A stretch of DNA of 64,000 nt from Pseudomonas oryzagri (GCF_020831405.1 NZ_JAJHPU010000043.1:186001-250000), one strand, 5' to 3'; shown: positions 43,572 through 54,625, numbered from the stretch's first letter. The notes: generated by a model from the sequence alone, not told the origin. Numbers and translations: made by a program.

Positions 43572-46208
43572 ATGGCTGAGATAGATCCACGGCTGCGCGA
43601 GGATGTGCACCTGCTCGGCGAAATGCTGGGCGATACCTTTCGCGCCGAGCGCGGCGCGGCGTTCCTCGCCAAGATCGAACGTATCCGCAAGGGCGCCAAG
43701 GCCGCGCGACGCGGCTCGGAGGAGGGCGCGCGGCAGCTCGGCGAGACCCTCGACGCTCTCGCCGAGGACGAACTGCTGCCAGTGGCGCGGGCCTTCAACC
43801 AGTTCCTCAACCTGGCCAACATCGCCGAGCAGCACCACCGCATCCGCCGTCGCCGGCCGCACGAGGCGCAGCCATTCGAGGAGCGCGTGCTCGGCGAGCT
43901 GCTGCAGCGCCTGCAGGCGGCCGGCCACGCGCCGGCGCAGCTGACCGCCCAGATCGCCGCGCTGGACATCGAGCTGGTGCTCACCGCGCATCCCACCGAG
44001 GTGACCCGGCGCACCCTGATCCAGAAGTACGACGAGATCACCGCCTGCCTGGCGGCGCGCGACCACGGCGACCTGTCGGCGCGCGAGAAGGCGGCTCTGC
44101 ACCGCGATCTCTCCCGCCTGCTCGCCGAGGTCTGGCACACCGATGAGATCCGCCGCCGCCGGCCGACGCCGCAGGACGAGGCGCGCTGGGGCTTCGCGGT
44201 GGTCGAGCAGTCGCTGTGGCGAGCGTTGCCGGACTTCCTGCGCGGTGTCGACGACCTGCTCGCCGGCTGCTGCGGCACGCGCCTGCCCCTGGATGCCGCG
44301 CCGCTGCGTTTCGCCTCGTGGATGGGCGGCGACCGCGACGGCAATCCCAACGTCACCGCCGCGGTCACTGCGCAGGTGTTGCTGCAGGCCCGCCAGCTGG
44401 CCGCCGAACTGCACCTGCGCGACGTCGAGCGGCTGATCACCGAGCTCTCCATGCATCAGGCCAGCCCGGCGTTGCGCGCGCGGGTCGGCGAGGCACCGGA
44501 ACCCTACCGCGCCCTGCTGCGCGAGCTGCGCGCCCGGCTGATCGCCAGCCGCGACTGGGCGGCCGCCAGCCAGCGCGATGGCCGCGCGCCGGATGCCCTG
44601 GTGCTGCAGGACAACGCCGAACTGATCGAACCGTTGCTGCTCTGCCACGCCTCGCTGACCAGCTGCGGCATGGCCAGCATCGCCGATGGTCCGCTGCTCG
44701 ACAGCCTGCGCCGCGCCCACTGCTTCGGCCTGTTCCTGGTGCGCCTGGACATCCGCCAGGACGCCGGTCGCCACGTCGCGGCGCTGGACGAGATCACCGC
44801 CTGGCTCGGCCTCGGCCACTATGCGCAGTGGGACGAGGCGCAACGCCTCGAATTCCTGCAGCGCGAGCTGGCCAGCCCGCGGCCGTTGCTGCCGCAGCAC
44901 TATCGGCCGGCGGCGGACACCGCCGAGGTGCTCGCCACCTGCCGGGTGGCGGCCGCCGCGCCGGCAGCGGCGCTGGGTTCCTATGTGATCTCCATGGCGG
45001 GGGCGCCGAGCGACGTGCTGGCCGTGCAGCTGCTGCTCAAGGAAGCCGGCCTGCTGCGGCCGATCCGCGTGGTGCCGCTGTTCGAGACGCTGGACGATCT
45101 GGAGCACGCCGGCGCGGTGATCGACCGCCTGCTGGCGCTGCCGATCTACCGCGCGAGCCTCGCCGGGGCCCAGGAAGTGATGATCGGCTACTCCGATTCG
45201 GCCAAGGATGCCGGTACCGTAGCGGCGGCCTGGGCGCAGTACCGCGCCCAGGAGACGCTGGTCGAGGTGTGCGCGCGCCACGGCGTCGAGCTGCTGCTGT
45301 TCCACGGCCGCGGTGGCACCGTGGGCCGTGGTGGCGGGCCGGCCCACGCCGCCATCCTCTCCCAGCCGCCGGGTTCGGTGACCGGGCGCTTCCGGGTCAC
45401 CGAGCAGGGCGAGATGATCCGCTTCAAGTTCGGCCTGCCCGGCGTGGCCGAGCAGAACCTCAACCTCTACCTGGCCGCGGTGCTGGAGGCCACCCTGCTG
45501 CCGCCGCCGGCGCCCACCGCGCAGTGGCGCACGCTGATGGAGCACCTGGCCGCGGACGGCGTGGCCGCCTACCGCGAGGTGGTCCGCGAGCACCCGCAGT
45601 TCGTCGACTACTTCCGCCAGGCCACCCCCGAGCAGGAACTCGCCCGCCTGCCGCTGGGCAGCCGGCCGGCGCGCCGGCGCAGTGGCGGGGTGGAGAGTCT
45701 GCGGGCGATTCCGTGGATCTTCGCCTGGACGCAGATGCGCCTGATGCTGCCGGCCTGGCTGGGCTGGGAAACCGCCCTGGCCCGCGCGGTGGAGCGTGGC
45801 GAGGCGCAGTTGTTGCATGAGATGCGCGAGCAGTGGCCGTTCTTCCGCACACGCATCGACATGCTGGAGATGGTGCTGGTCAAGGCCGACGCCGGCATCG
45901 CCCGGCTGTACGACCAGCGTCTGGTGGCGGAGGAACTGCGCGAGTTGGGCCGCCAGTTGCGCGACCTGTTGTCGCAGGCGGTGAGCATGGTGCTGGCGTT
46001 GACCGGGCAGGCACAACTGCTGGAAGGCGACCCGGTGCTCAGACAGTCGATCAAGGTGCGCGACGCCTACCTGGACCCGCTGCATCTGCTGCAGGTCGAG
46101 CTGCTCGCCCGTTCGCGCCGGCTCGCCGTGGAGGAGGGCAGCCAGCTGGAACGGGCCCTGCTGGTGACGGTCGCGGGGATTGCCGCCGGGCTGCGCAACA
46201 CGGGGTGA
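43572..46208 (+). CDS. ppc: Phosphoenolpyruvate carboxylase
   Basis: A cytosolic enzyme making oxaloacetate from PEP and bicarbonate to refill the citric acid cycle. The 878-aa protein shows [14 protein letters not shown] (catalytic His), the Gly-rich [26 protein letters not shown] (Lys) and [16 protein letters not shown]; the C-terminus ends in NTG, the allosteric-site terminus of the family. The length is normal. AAGGAGA precedes the ATG. It is single, followed by a 304-base gap leading to adk. Confidence 0.97.
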   Translation: MAEIDPRLREDVHLLGEMLGDTFRAERGAAFLAKIERIRKGAKAARRGSEEGARQLGETLDALAEDELLPVARAFNQFLNLANIAEQHHRIRRRRPHEAQPFEERVLGELLQRLQAAGHAPAQLTAQIAALDIELVLTAHPTEVTRRTLIQKYDEITACLAARDHGDLSAREKAALHRDLSRLLAEVWHTDEIRRRRPTPQDEARWGFAVVEQSLWRALPDFLRGVDDLLAGCCGTRLPLDAAPLRFASWMGGDRDGNPNVTAAVTAQVLLQARQLAAELHLRDVERLITELSMHQASPALRARVGEAPEPYRALLRELRARLIASRDWAAASQRDGRAPDALVLQDNAELIEPLLLCHASLTSCGMASIADGPLLDSLRRAHCFGLFLVRLDIRQDAGRHVAALDEITAWLGLGHYAQWDEAQRLEFLQRELASPRPLLPQHYRPAADTAEVLATCRVAAAAPAAALGSYVISMAGAPSDVLAVQLLLKEAGLLRPIRVVPLFETLDDLEHAGAVIDRLLALPIYRASLAGAQEVMIGYSDSAKDAGTVAAAWAQYRAQETLVEVCARHGVELLLFHGRGGTVGRGGGPAHAAILSQPPGSVTGRFRVTEQGEMIRFKFGLPGVAEQNLNLYLAAVLEATLLPPPAPTAQWRTLMEHLAADGVAAYREVVREHPQFVDYFRQATPEQELARLPLGSRPARRRSGGVESLRAIPWIFAWTQMRLMLPAWLGWETALARAVERGEAQLLHEMREQWPFFRTRIDMLEMVLVKADAGIARLYDQRLVAEELRELGRQLRDLLSQAVSMVLALTGQAQLLEGDPVLRQSIKVRDAYLDPLHLLQVELLARSRRLAVEEGSQLERALLVTVAGIAAGLRNTG

Positions 46209-46235
46209 ACCATCAAGCATGGTGGATACCCCATC

Positions 46236-46264
46236 TTGTGTCAGGTATGGTAGCTGTGTATTTT
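46236..46264 (+). promoter_or_regulatory. Possible promoter for a long adk leader
   Basis: TTGTGT (46236-46241), 17-base spacer, TATTTT (46259-46264). If used, transcription would start near 46271 and give a leader of about 240 bases containing the foldable region described next. Confidence 0.45.
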
Positions 46265-46317
46265 GGTCTGCTTTTTCACCGTCCCGATTTGTGCTACGGG
46301 CGGCTCGCGAACTCCCT

Positions 46318-46424
46318 GCCCGGTCCCATGAGGACCGGGCGAAGACGTGACATAGACGGCGCGACGGCCTGTCCCGGCGGCGACTCACCCAGAGGTGGAT
46401 TCCCGTGCGGAAGGACCAGTCGCC
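46318..46424 (+). ncRNA. Candidate structured leader of adk
   Basis: First hairpin GCCCGGTCC-catga-GGACCGGGC (46318-46340), nine perfect pairs without a T run. Then a three-way junction: GGCGACT (46379-46385) pairs with AGTCGCC (46418-46424), enclosing CACC-caga-GGTG (46386-46397) and TTCC-cgtgc-GGAA (46400-46412). I do not recognise it as any named riboswitch. It is about 90 bases upstream of the adk start. Confidence 0.4.
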
Positions 46425-46482
46425 TGCGGCCATGGAAGGGCCACTGTTTTCTCCCCGGCCTGCCAAGGCGTATCCGGGATAA

Positions 46483-47160
<678 letters not shown>

Positions 47161-47250
47161 TCCGCTCCCGTGCTGCACGCGACGGCCCGCCCTGTGCGGG
47201 CCGTTTGCATTTACAATGCCCGCCCGTTCGCCACCCACCGGATACCCGTC

Positions 47251-47925
47251 ATGACCACCCTGCTGGCCCTGGATACCGCCACCGAAGCCTGTTCCGTCGC
47301 CCTGCTGCACGAGGGCCGCGTGCTCAGCCGCTACGAGGTGATCCCGCGCCTGCATGCCCAGCGCGTGCTGCCGATGGTCCAGGAGCTGCTGGGCGAGGCC
47401 GGCATCCCCCTCGCCGCGGTGGATGCCATCGCCTTCGGCCGCGGCCCGGGCGCCTTCACCGGCGTGCGCATCGCCGTCGGCGTGGTCCAGGGCCTGGCCT
47501 TCGCCCTCGGTCGCCCGGTGCTGCCGGTGTCCAACCTCGCCGTGCTCGCCCAGCGCGCCCACCGCGAACATGGCGTCGGTCAGGTCGCGGCCGCCATCGA
47601 CGCACGCATGGACGAGATCTACTGGGGCTGCTATCACTTGAAAGACGGCGAGATGCGCCTGGCCGGCAGCGAGGCGGTGCTGCCGCCGGAGCGTGCCGCC
47701 CTGCCGCGCGATGCCGGCGGCGAGTGGTTCGGTGCCGGTACCGGCTGGGGCTACGCCGCGCGCATCGGAGTGCCGGTCGTCGGCATGGATGCCGGCCTGC
47801 TGCCGCACGCCGAGGATCTGTTGACCCTGGCGCGCTTCGCTTGGGCGCGCGAGGAGGTGGTGGATGCCGAGCACGCCCAGCCGGTCTACCTGCGCGACAA
47901 CGTGGCGACCCCCAAGCGGAGCTGA
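47251..47925 (+). CDS. tsaB: tRNA threonylcarbamoyladenosine factor TsaB
   Basis: TsaB is the scaffold partner of TsaD in t6A modification of ANN-decoding tRNAs. The 224-aa protein has LLALDTATEACSVALLH, LHAQRVLPMVQELL, IAFGRGPGAFTGVRIAVGVVQGLA and AAIDARMDEIYWG, all family hallmarks of this ASKHA-fold protein without its own catalytic site. The ATG is chosen by homology; an earlier frame extension has no function. It lies 90 bases after adk, the usual Pseudomonas order. Confidence 0.95.
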   Translation: MTTLLALDTATEACSVALLHEGRVLSRYEVIPRLHAQRVLPMVQELLGEAGIPLAAVDAIAFGRGPGAFTGVRIAVGVVQGLAFALGRPVLPVSNLAVLAQRAHREHGVGQVAAAIDARMDEIYWGCYHLKDGEMRLAGSEAVLPPERAALPRDAGGEWFGAGTGWGYAARIGVPVVGMDAGLLPHAEDLLTLARFAWAREEVVDAEHAQPVYLRDNVATPKRS

Positions 47926-47932
47926 GCCCGTC

Positions 47933-48787
47933 GTGCGGCCGTACTTCCTCGGCTGCCCCTCATGGAGCGAGCAGGCCTGGCGTGGCGCCCTCTACCCCGC
48001 CGGACTGGCCAGCCGCGAATTCCTGCCCGCCTACTGCCGGGTGTTCAACGCGGTGGAGGGCAATACCACCTTCTACGCCCGCCCGGCCGCCACCACCCTG
48101 GCGCGCTGGGCGCAGGTGATGCCCGAAGATTTCCACTTCTGCGCCAAGCTGCCGCGCGATATCAGCCACGAGGGCGACCTGCGCGACAACCTCGGCGCCG
48201 CCGGCGACTTCCTCGCCCTGCTGGCACCCTTGGGCGCCCGCGTCTCCCCGCTGTGGCTGCAACTGCCGGCCAGCTTCGGGCCGCCGCGCCTCGCCGAACT
48301 GGCGATATTCCTCGACGGGCTGAGCGTGGCCCACGGCCTGGCGGTGGAGGTGCGCCATCCGGCGTTCTTCGCCCGCGGCGACGAGGAGAAGATGCTCAAT
48401 CACCTGCTGCGCGACCGCGGCGTCGAACGCATCTGTCTCGATTCGCGCGCGCTATTCAGCTGCACCGCGCGCGATCCGGCGGTGCTCCATGCGCAGAGCC
48501 AGAAGCCGCGGGTGCCGCCACGGCCGGCGGCCTTCACCCAGTTTCCCCAGGTGCGCTTTATCGGTCATCCCGAACTGGCGGCCAACGACCCCTTCCTCGC
48601 TCCGTGGCTGGACAAGGTCGCGACCTGGATCGAGGAGGGGCGCCGGCCGCATGTGTTCCTGCACACCCCGGACAATCACCATGCTCCCGACCTGGCGCGG
48701 CGCTTTCACGAGCAGCTGACGACGCGCCTGCCGGGGTTGCCGCCGCTGCCCGAAGGTGGTGGAGGCGAACAGCTCGGTCTGCTGTAG
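47933..48787 (+). CDS. DUF72 (YecE-like) protein
   Basis: A TIM-barrel-like protein of 284 aa with family motifs [52 protein letters not shown] and [10 protein letters not shown]-like [12 protein letters not shown]. Biochemical function is unknown. The likely start is GTG, seven bases after tsaB ends; the frame stays open into tsaB but without the conserved start. It is followed by a palindromic repeat. Confidence 0.9.
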   Translation: MRPYFLGCPSWSEQAWRGALYPAGLASREFLPAYCRVFNAVEGNTTFYARPAATTLARWAQVMPEDFHFCAKLPRDISHEGDLRDNLGAAGDFLALLAPLGARVSPLWLQLPASFGPPRLAELAIFLDGLSVAHGLAVEVRHPAFFARGDEEKMLNHLLRDRGVERICLDSRALFSCTARDPAVLHAQSQKPRVPPRPAAFTQFPQVRFIGHPELAANDPFLAPWLDKVATWIEEGRRPHVFLHTPDNHHAPDLARRFHEQLTTRLPGLPPLPEGGGGEQLGLL

Positions 48788-48840
48788 GGGCGAATTCATG
48801 CGTCTACGCGGCCCCGTCGGGCGAATGCATGCGCCCTACA
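48781..48840. repeat. Inverted repeat (family C, second copy)
   Basis: CTGTAGGGGCGAATTCATGC at the left and GCATGCGCCCTACAG at the right, an imperfect inverted pair carrying the same GGGGCGAATTCAT core as the repeat between nrdA and nrdB. It overlaps the DUF72 stop codon. Confidence 0.75.
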
Positions 48841-48976
48841 GGTCTACGCCATGCCGCGCCAAAGCGACCGAGTGGTGGGCATAACCGGCCTGCTCGCTGC
48901 CGCACCGCCCGGCCCATCGCGTGCCCAGCCCTTTCGCGCTACCCTCGGCGCACGACCACAGACCGGGAAGTCTGCC

Positions 48977-49825
48977 ATGCCCCTGCCGCGCCTCGCGCTG
49001 CTCACCGCCCTGGCCATGCTGGCCTTCGCCGCCAACTCGATCCTCTGCCGCGTCGCCCTGCGCGATGGCCATATCGACGCCGCCAGTTTCACCGCCATCC
49101 GCCTGCTCGGCGGCGCCCTGGCGCTGTGGCTGATCGTCCGCCTGCAGGCCCGCGCGGCCCGGCCGCTGGCGGGCAACCTGCCGTCGGCGCTGGCGTTGTT
49201 CGTCTATGCCGCGGGCTTTTCCTGGGCCTATCTGCAGCTGTCCGCCGCCACCGGCGCCCTGTTGCTGTTCGGAGCGGTGCAGGCCAGCATGATCCTCTGG
49301 GGCCTGTGGCGTGGCGAGCGGCTGTCGCTGGGGCAGGGCTGCGGCCTGCTGCTGGCCTTCGTCGGCCTCGGTGTGCTGCTGTTGCCCGGCGCCAGTGCGC
49401 CGGGAGCGCTGCCTGCGGGGCTCATGCTGCTGGCCGGGGTGGCCTGGGGCGTCTACTCGCTGCGTGGCCGCGGGGTGGGCGATGCCACCGCGCATACCGC
49501 CGGCAACTTCATCCGCAGCCTGCCGCTGGTCCTGCTGCTCGGTCTTGGCGGCCTGCCCTGGGCGCATCTCGATGGCGCCGGCGTGCTCTACGCGTTGCTC
49601 TCCGGCGCGCTGGCCTCGGGCGTCGGCTACGCGCTGTGGTATGCGGTGCTGCCGGCCTTGCGTGCCACCCAGGCGGCCACCGTACAGCTCAGCGTGCCGC
49701 TGATCACCGCATTGCTCGCCGTGCTGCTGCTCGGCGAGCCCTTCAGCGCGCGCCTGCTGCTCGCCTCGGCGCTGCTGCTCGGCGGGGTGGCCTGGGTGCT
49801 GCTCGGGCGGGCGCCTGCGCGCTGA
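48977..49825 (+). CDS. EamA/DMT family transporter
   Basis: An inner-membrane permease of 282 aa with about ten hydrophobic helices arranged as two EamA repeats. The first repeat covers residues 5-135 and the second 140-280, with the typical [28 protein letters not shown] and [21 protein letters not shown]. Substrates of this family are small metabolites and cannot be assigned. A possible start 126 bases upstream is not supported. It is followed by rsmJ after 50 bases. Confidence 0.9.
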   Translation: MPLPRLALLTALAMLAFAANSILCRVALRDGHIDAASFTAIRLLGGALALWLIVRLQARAARPLAGNLPSALALFVYAAGFSWAYLQLSAATGALLLFGAVQASMILWGLWRGERLSLGQGCGLLLAFVGLGVLLLPGASAPGALPAGLMLLAGVAWGVYSLRGRGVGDATAHTAGNFIRSLPLVLLLGLGGLPWAHLDGAGVLYALLSGALASGVGYALWYAVLPALRATQAATVQLSVPLITALLAVLLLGEPFSARLLLASALLLGGVAWVLLGRAPAR

Positions 49826-49875
49826 GGCGATCTTTGGCAGAATGGCGCCCCTTTCTCCGCCGTCCGGAAGTCCCG

Positions 49876-50649
49876 ATGTCCGCCAGTCCCGTTCGCGTTC
49901 GCGTCGAAGCCCTGAGTCCCACCCATGCCGCTGCCGCACATGAATGGGCCGCGCGCCTGGGTCTGGCTGAAGCGGGCGAGGCCGAGTTCGCCCTGCAGCT
50001 GGGCGATGCCGGCCTGCAGCTGGTCGACCTCGGCCCGGACGCCCCGGGGCCGGTGCGCGTCGACTTCGTCGAGGGCGCGGCCGCCCACCGCCGCCTGTTC
50101 GGCGGCGGCAGCGGGCAGATGATCGCCAAGGCCGTCGGCATCCAGAGCGGCGTGCGCCCACGCATCCTCGACGCCACCGCCGGGCTGGGACGCGACGCCT
50201 TCGTGCTGGCCAGTCTCGGCTGCGAACTCACCCTGATCGAGCGCCAGCCGCTGGTCGCCGCGCTGCTCGAGGACGGCCTGGCGCGCGCCGCCCGCGATCC
50301 CGAGGTGGCGCCGATCGTCGCGCGGATGCAGCTGCTGACCGGCAACGCGGTCGATCTGCTGCGCGCCTGGCTGGGCGAGCCGCCGCAGGTGGTCTACCTC
50401 GACCCGATGTTCCCGCACCGCGACAAGAGCGCGCTGGTGAAGAAGGAAATGCGCCTGTTCCGTCCGCTGGTGGGCGACGATCTCGACGCGCCGGCGCTGC
50501 TCGCGGCGGCGCTGGCGCTGGCCAGCCATCGGGTGGTGGTCAAGCGCCCGCGCAAGGCGCCGTGCATCGACGGAGCCAAGCCGTCCCACCAGCTGGAGGG
50601 CAAGTCGAGCCGCTACGACATCTACCCGAAGAAGGCGCTCAAGGCCTGA
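49876..50649 (+). CDS. rsmJ: 16S rRNA (guanine-1516 N2) methyltransferase RsmJ
   Basis: A SAM-dependent rRNA methylase of 257 aa. The SAM-binding site is [20 protein letters not shown] and the catalytic-type motif is [22 protein letters not shown], specific to RsmJ. An N-terminal domain with [15 protein letters not shown] and [14 protein letters not shown] precedes it. The ATG lies after GGAAG. It precedes the NYN gene on the same strand by about 57 bases. Confidence 0.95.
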   Translation: MSASPVRVRVEALSPTHAAAAHEWAARLGLAEAGEAEFALQLGDAGLQLVDLGPDAPGPVRVDFVEGAAAHRRLFGGGSGQMIAKAVGIQSGVRPRILDATAGLGRDAFVLASLGCELTLIERQPLVAALLEDGLARAARDPEVAPIVARMQLLTGNAVDLLRAWLGEPPQVVYLDPMFPHRDKSALVKKEMRLFRPLVGDDLDAPALLAAALALASHRVVVKRPRKAPCIDGAKPSHQLEGKSSRYDIYPKKALKA

Positions 50650-50706
50650 GCGACGCGGGTCGGCCTGCTAGGCTGGTCGTATCGGTCCAGGGAGGAGGGC
50701 GTCCCC

Positions 50707-51498
50707 GTGCAGAACGTCCGCGTAGCGCTGTTCATCGATGCCGACAACTCGCCGAGCCGCAAGATCGAGGCGATCCTCGCCGAACTGGCGGTGCTCGGCG
50801 TGGTGTCCATCCGCCGCGCCTACGGCAACTGGAGGAGTCCGCGCCTGGAGTCCTGGATGCATGTGCTGCACGAGCACGCCATCCAGCCGGTCCAGCAGTT
50901 CGACCTGATCAAGGGCAAGAACGCCACCGACATGGCGATGGCCATCGATGCCATGGACGTGCTGCACGGCAAGCCGGTCGAGGTGTTCTGCCTGGTCTCC
51001 TCCGACTGCGACTTCACCCCGCTGGTGACCCGCCTGCGCGCCGAAGGCAAGCAGGTGATCGGCTTCGGCGAGCGCAAGTCGCCGGAGCCCTACGTCAATG
51101 CCTGCTCGCGCTTCGTTTATCTCGACGACATGCCGGTCGAGGTGAGCATCCAGCCGGCCGGCACCAGCGCCCAGCCCGCCGAGGCCGAGGCGCTGGAGGT
51201 GCCTTGCGTGCCGCCGGCGGTGGCGGTGGTCGGCCGGCGCAGCAACCAGGAACTCAAGGGCGACAGCAAGCTGCTGAACCTGCTGCGCAACGCCGTGCTC
51301 TACGCCGCCGATGAAGACGGCTGGGCGCCGCTCAGTCTGGTCGGCTCGCGGATCGCCAACCAGGCCTCCTTCGAGCCGCGCAACTACGGCTATTCGCGGT
51401 TGTTCGACCTATTCGCCGCCATCGACCTGTTCGAGGTCCGCCGTGTCGGCAGCCATCCGCAGGTACGCTACAAGCGGCGCAGCGTACCGGTCGCCTGA
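50707..51498 (+). CDS. NYN-domain ribonuclease-like protein with LOTUS domain
   Basis: A 263-aa protein with two domains. The N-terminal PIN-like NYN domain (residues 1-145) has acidic residues FIDADNSPSRK, GKNATDMAMAIDAMD and LVSSDCDFTPLV that form a metal site for RNA cleavage. The C-terminal OST-HTH/LOTUS domain (about 185-258) has LLNLLRNAVLYAADEDGWAPLSLVG. LOTUS domains bind RNA in known proteins, so an RNA decay role is inferred. The GTG start has GGAGGAGG upstream. Confidence 0.92.
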   Translation: MQNVRVALFIDADNSPSRKIEAILAELAVLGVVSIRRAYGNWRSPRLESWMHVLHEHAIQPVQQFDLIKGKNATDMAMAIDAMDVLHGKPVEVFCLVSSDCDFTPLVTRLRAEGKQVIGFGERKSPEPYVNACSRFVYLDDMPVEVSIQPAGTSAQPAEAEALEVPCVPPAVAVVGRRSNQELKGDSKLLNLLRNAVLYAADEDGWAPLSLVGSRIANQASFEPRNYGYSRLFDLFAAIDLFEVRRVGSHPQVRYKRRSVPVA

Positions 51499-51569
51499 GC
51501 GCCATTAGGAGCGATTGGGGGGGCACGCCTAGCTCTAGTCGCAGGCGGCGACGGCAGGATCTGTCGGGC

Positions 51570-52229
51570 TCAGGAACGCGCCGAGAACAGCGCTGCGCAG
51601 CCGACCACTTCCAGCGTGACCTGATCGAAACGCCGCTCCAGCTCGTGGCGCAAGCCATCGAGATCGTCCGCCTGGTTGGCGAAGATGCCCTTGCGGTTGT
51701 AGAGCGCCATCAGGCGCTGCGCCAGCGGGCTGCGCGGCACGCCGCCGTGCAGGAGGGTCGAGCCGAACAGGCGGGCGCCCGGTTTCATCAGCGGCTTGAG
51801 GTGATCGAACAGCACCGCCTTGTCGGCGATGCCGCCGGGCAGGCAGTGCAGCAGATAATTGATCCCGATGGAGTCGAACGGTTCGTCGGTGAAGGCGATG
51901 GGTTCCAGCACGTTGCGCCGGTAGCGTTCCGGGCGGTAGCGGGCGATGCGCTGCGCAGCGTGGGCCAGGGTGTCGGCATTGAGATCCATCAGCGCCACGC
52001 GCGGGGCGGGGACCGGGAAGCGGCAGCGATCGAGGAAGTAGCCGGTGCCCACGCCGACATCCAGGTGGTTGGCCGACAGGTGCTGCTCGTAGTGCGCCTC
52101 CAGCCGTGGCGTCGGGCACTTCCAGATGAAGCGGTTGGACACGCCCAACACCACGAAATCGTAGAGCGGCAGGGTGCGCCGGGTGTAGACGGCCTGGCCG
52201 GCCTGGACCTGTTCGCGGCTGGGGGTCAT
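51570..52229 (-). CDS. Class I SAM-dependent methyltransferase
   Basis: A 219-aa methyltransferase with the SAM-binding site HLDVGVGTGYFLDRC and VALMDLNADTLAHAA, followed by IGINYLLHCLPGGIADKAVLFDHL. The N-terminal part (YTRRTLPLYDFVVLGVSNRFIWKCP) is typical of a Pseudomonas subgroup acting on unknown, possibly polyketide- or lipid-like, substrates. Five bases separate it from the upstream small gene on the same strand, so they are co-transcribed. Confidence 0.88.
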   Translation of the reverse strand: MTPSREQVQAGQAVYTRRTLPLYDFVVLGVSNRFIWKCPTPRLEAHYEQHLSANHLDVGVGTGYFLDRCRFPVPAPRVALMDLNADTLAHAAQRIARYRPERYRRNVLEPIAFTDEPFDSIGINYLLHCLPGGIADKAVLFDHLKPLMKPGARLFGSTLLHGGVPRSPLAQRLMALYNRKGIFANQADDLDGLRHELERRFDQVTLEVVGCAALFSARS

Positions 52230-52234
52230 GGGGC

Positions 52235-52441
52235 TCAGGTTTGCGGTTCGCTTTTCTGCTGGCGCAGGTTGTCGAGTTCCTTGGCGAACACTTCGTCCTG
52301 CACGCTTGGTTTCTTGCGCCAAGGGCGTTTTTCTGGCGCCAGTTGTGCAGCGTAGAGGGTGATTTCCCCCTGCTGCTCGCTCTGGAACTGTTCGACTGCC
52401 TGGGTGAGTTGGGCGCGCAACAAATCTTTCGGGTTTTGCAT
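52235..52441 (-). CDS. Hypothetical small protein, 68 aa
   Basis: A charged helical protein with MQNPKDLLRAQLTQAVEQFQSEQ at the start and a basic/acidic tail (KRPWRKKPSVQDEVFAKELDNL). It ends five bases before the methyltransferase start. The frame is open 33 codons further upstream, but that part is AT-rich and non-coding in appearance. The ribosome site is weak (AGGC). I know no family function. Confidence 0.7.
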   Translation of the reverse strand: MQNPKDLLRAQLTQAVEQFQSEQQGEITLYAAQLAPEKRPWRKKPSVQDEVFAKELDNLRQQKSEPQT

Positions 52442-52657
52442 GAAGCCTGGTACGTAAATAAACAGGAAATACATGGATGTGTTGCAATTCTGCCAGCCTT
52501 GCAGTGGCCTCGCAAATGTCGACTGGATCAACTTGCCCATATTTCCATTATATTTTATGTGGTCTTTGAATTGACTTTCCGTTGACCTGTTTTAGTGTCG
52601 TTTGGCCGCCCGTTGTAGCGGCGGCTTTCCGCCAACCGACAAAAGGAACTGTCGATC

Positions 52658-52981
52658 ATGTCGAAACTGCGTTATTGCGCCGCACTGCTGGCCCTGCTTT
52701 GCGGTTTTTCCCTGTCCGCCACCGCCGCTGAATCCTCCGCTGCGCCGCAGCCCGCGGCCGTCGCGGCGCCCGCTGCTCCCGCCGCCAAGGTGGATCTGAA
52801 CAGCGCCGATGCCGAGACGCTGGCGCGCGAGTTGAACGGTATCGGCGAGACCAAGGCTCACGCCATCGTCGAATATCGCCAGGCGAACGGTGCGTTCGAG
52901 TCGGTGGACGAGTTATTGGAAGTGAAGGGGATCGGCGAGGCGACCCTGGAGAAGAATCGCGAGCGGTTGACCGTCAACTGA
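52658..52981 (+). CDS. ComEA-like helix-hairpin-helix protein
   Basis: An exported 107-aa DNA-binding protein. Signal peptide MSKLRYCAALLALLCGFSLSATA is followed by an Ala/Pro-rich linker, then a ComEA-type domain with two helix-hairpin-helix motifs: LARELNGIGETKAHAIVEYR and LEVKGIGEATLEKNRERL. ComEA proteins bind incoming double-stranded DNA in the periplasm. No other competence gene is nearby, as usual in Pseudomonas. AAAGGAAC precedes the ATG by a normal distance. Confidence 0.93.
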   Translation: MSKLRYCAALLALLCGFSLSATAAESSAAPQPAAVAAPAAPAAKVDLNSADAETLARELNGIGETKAHAIVEYRQANGAFESVDELLEVKGIGEATLEKNRERLTVN

Positions 52982-53012
52982 CTGATCGCTGCTGTACTGT
53001 TGTGCTGATCTA

Positions 53013-53040
53013 CAAGGGGCCGGCCTTGCGCCGGCCCTTT
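53013..53040. terminator. Bidirectional terminator-like hairpin
   Basis: AAGGGGCCGGC-cttgc-GCCGGCCCTTT lies between the convergent ComEA-like and hemerythrin genes. Stem-flanking A and T runs are short but suit both directions. Confidence 0.75.
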
Positions 53041-53053
53041 GCATGGGGGCCGC

Positions 53054-53503
53054 TCAGCCGAAGAACTTGCCGAGCATGCGGGTGATGAAGCCGCCTTCGA
53101 TGGTGCGCTTGACGAAGGGCACATAGTGCTTGTCGTCGCGCTTGATATGGTTGGTCAGCCACAGGCCGATGTCGGTGCGCACTTCCCGGGCCACGCGGAA
53201 GCTGTCTTCGCCGCTGCTCAGACGATCCTGATAGGAGTGGGCGCGCGCCTTGAAGGCTTCGTGGACCTGATGGTGGGCTTCCAGCATCGGATAGCCGGCC
53301 TTCTCCATCAGGCTTTCCTCGAAGGTATTGTGGGAAATCGCGTAGTCGATCAGCGACTTGATCACGTGTTCGACTTCCTCGACATTCTGCGTCTTGATGG
53401 CGTGATCGATTTCCGACAGGTATTCGAAAATCCGCCGGTGTTGGTCGTCGATGATGTCGATGCCTGTTTCGAACTCGGCAGTCCAGGTGATGACATAGCT
53501 CAT
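53054..53503 (-). CDS. Bacteriohemerythrin, copy 1
   Basis: A single-domain oxygen-binding di-iron protein of 149 aa. All expected ligands are present: His22 (DDQHRRIF), His58 and Glu62 (SHNTFEESLM), His77 and His81 (EAHHQVHEAF), His119 and Asp124 (NHIKRDDKH). AAGGAA precedes the ATG. A near twin lies 370 bases upstream on the same strand. Bacteriohemerythrins may store or deliver oxygen or sense it. The gap between the two genes (53504-53873) holds no gene but has the hairpin GGCGCACC with GGTGCGCC at 53809-53829. Confidence 0.95.
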   Translation of the reverse strand: MSYVITWTAEFETGIDIIDDQHRRIFEYLSEIDHAIKTQNVEEVEHVIKSLIDYAISHNTFEESLMEKAGYPMLEAHHQVHEAFKARAHSYQDRLSSGEDSFRVAREVRTDIGLWLTNHIKRDDKHYVPFVKRTIEGGFITRMLGKFFG

Positions 53504-53873
53504 GCGTCGATTCCTTGTTCGTTGAACGGTTGAATCAGACTGGCGTGGCGCCGGAACTCCTGTCCCCTAGCCCGGCTGGGGCAAGACGGGAGCGAACGCC
53601 GACCGCCAGCGGTTGCTGGCTGTATGGCGATCAGTGGCTCAACTGCACGGCAAGACGATTGACGGCGGATTGCCTTCCGCGAATGGGAAGACGGGAACGG
53701 CGGGGAGGAACCTACGGCAGGTGGAAGTCATTGGATTCTGCTCTCTTGTTGTTTTCTTCGTTTTTCCAGGGGGTCACCCAGACACTCTGTCGGTGTCTTG
53801 ATCTGGTTGGCGCACCTAAACGGTGCGCCGGGACTGCGAGTATTACCCGGCGATTCCGCGCCGGCAGGCTTGG

Positions 53874-54323
53874 TCAGCCAAAGAACTTGCCCAGCATCCG
53901 CGCCACGAAGCCGCCGTCGAGGCTCTTCTTCACGTAGGGCACGTAATGCTTGTCGTCGCGCTTGATGTGGTTGGTCAGCCACAGGCCGATGTCGGTGCGC
54001 ACTTCGCGGGCCAGGCGGAAATGGTCTTCGCCGGCGGCCAGGCGTTGCACGTAATCGTGGGCGCGATTCTTGAAGGCTTCATGGACCTGGTGGTGGGCTT
54101 CCAGCATCGGATAGCCGGCCTTTTCCATCAGGCTTTCCTCGAAGGTGTTGTGGGACACCGCGTAATCCAGCAGAGCCTTGACCACATATTCGACTTCGCT
54201 GGTGGATTTGGCCTTGATCGCGTGGTCGATTTCCGTCAGGTACTCAAAAATCCGTTTGTGCTGTTCATCGATGATGTCGATGCCGGTGGCGAATTCGGCT
54301 GACCAAGATATGACAAACCCCAT
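53874..54323 (-). CDS. Bacteriohemerythrin, copy 2
   Basis: The second 149-aa hemerythrin, clearly a tandem duplicate of its neighbour: the same ligand pattern (His22, His58, Glu62, His77, His81, His119, Asp124) and nearly the same C-terminus. Differences cluster in helix 2 (SEVEYVVKALLDYAV against EEVEHVIKSLIDYAI) and at residues 84-105. AGAGGAAAA precedes the ATG. Each copy has its own upstream region, so they may be expressed under different conditions. Confidence 0.95.
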   Translation of the reverse strand: MGFVISWSAEFATGIDIIDEQHKRIFEYLTEIDHAIKAKSTSEVEYVVKALLDYAVSHNTFEESLMEKAGYPMLEAHHQVHEAFKNRAHDYVQRLAAGEDHFRLAREVRTDIGLWLTNHIKRDDKHYVPYVKKSLDGGFVARMLGKFFG

Positions 54324-54625
54324 GTGGATTTTCCTCTATTTAATCTTCGCTTTATCCCTGCCGGTGGATCGATATTCGCGCCGGCGGGCGTAAGTCTGGG
54401 TTTGCGGCCTGTAGGTTGTGCTACAAGCCCGCAGGATGTTCGGAGGAGCTTGGTCGTCAGCTGCGCTCTACGTGTCTGGCATCAGGGTTTCGACAAAACC
54501 ATGAGCCTGGCATGGACTTTATTGCAGGCTGACGAGGTTGTGAAGATGTTGCCGATATTTTTCTGCCATGATCGACGACGTTTATTTGACGTTCCCTTTA
54601 TCTCCCTCTAACCTCCTGCCCTGCT

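Noticed and set aside
43101-46466. Open frame of over 1100 codons opposite ppc
   Set aside because: Only its last 114 codons (43101-43445) look real; the rest mirrors ppc and is compositionally biased.
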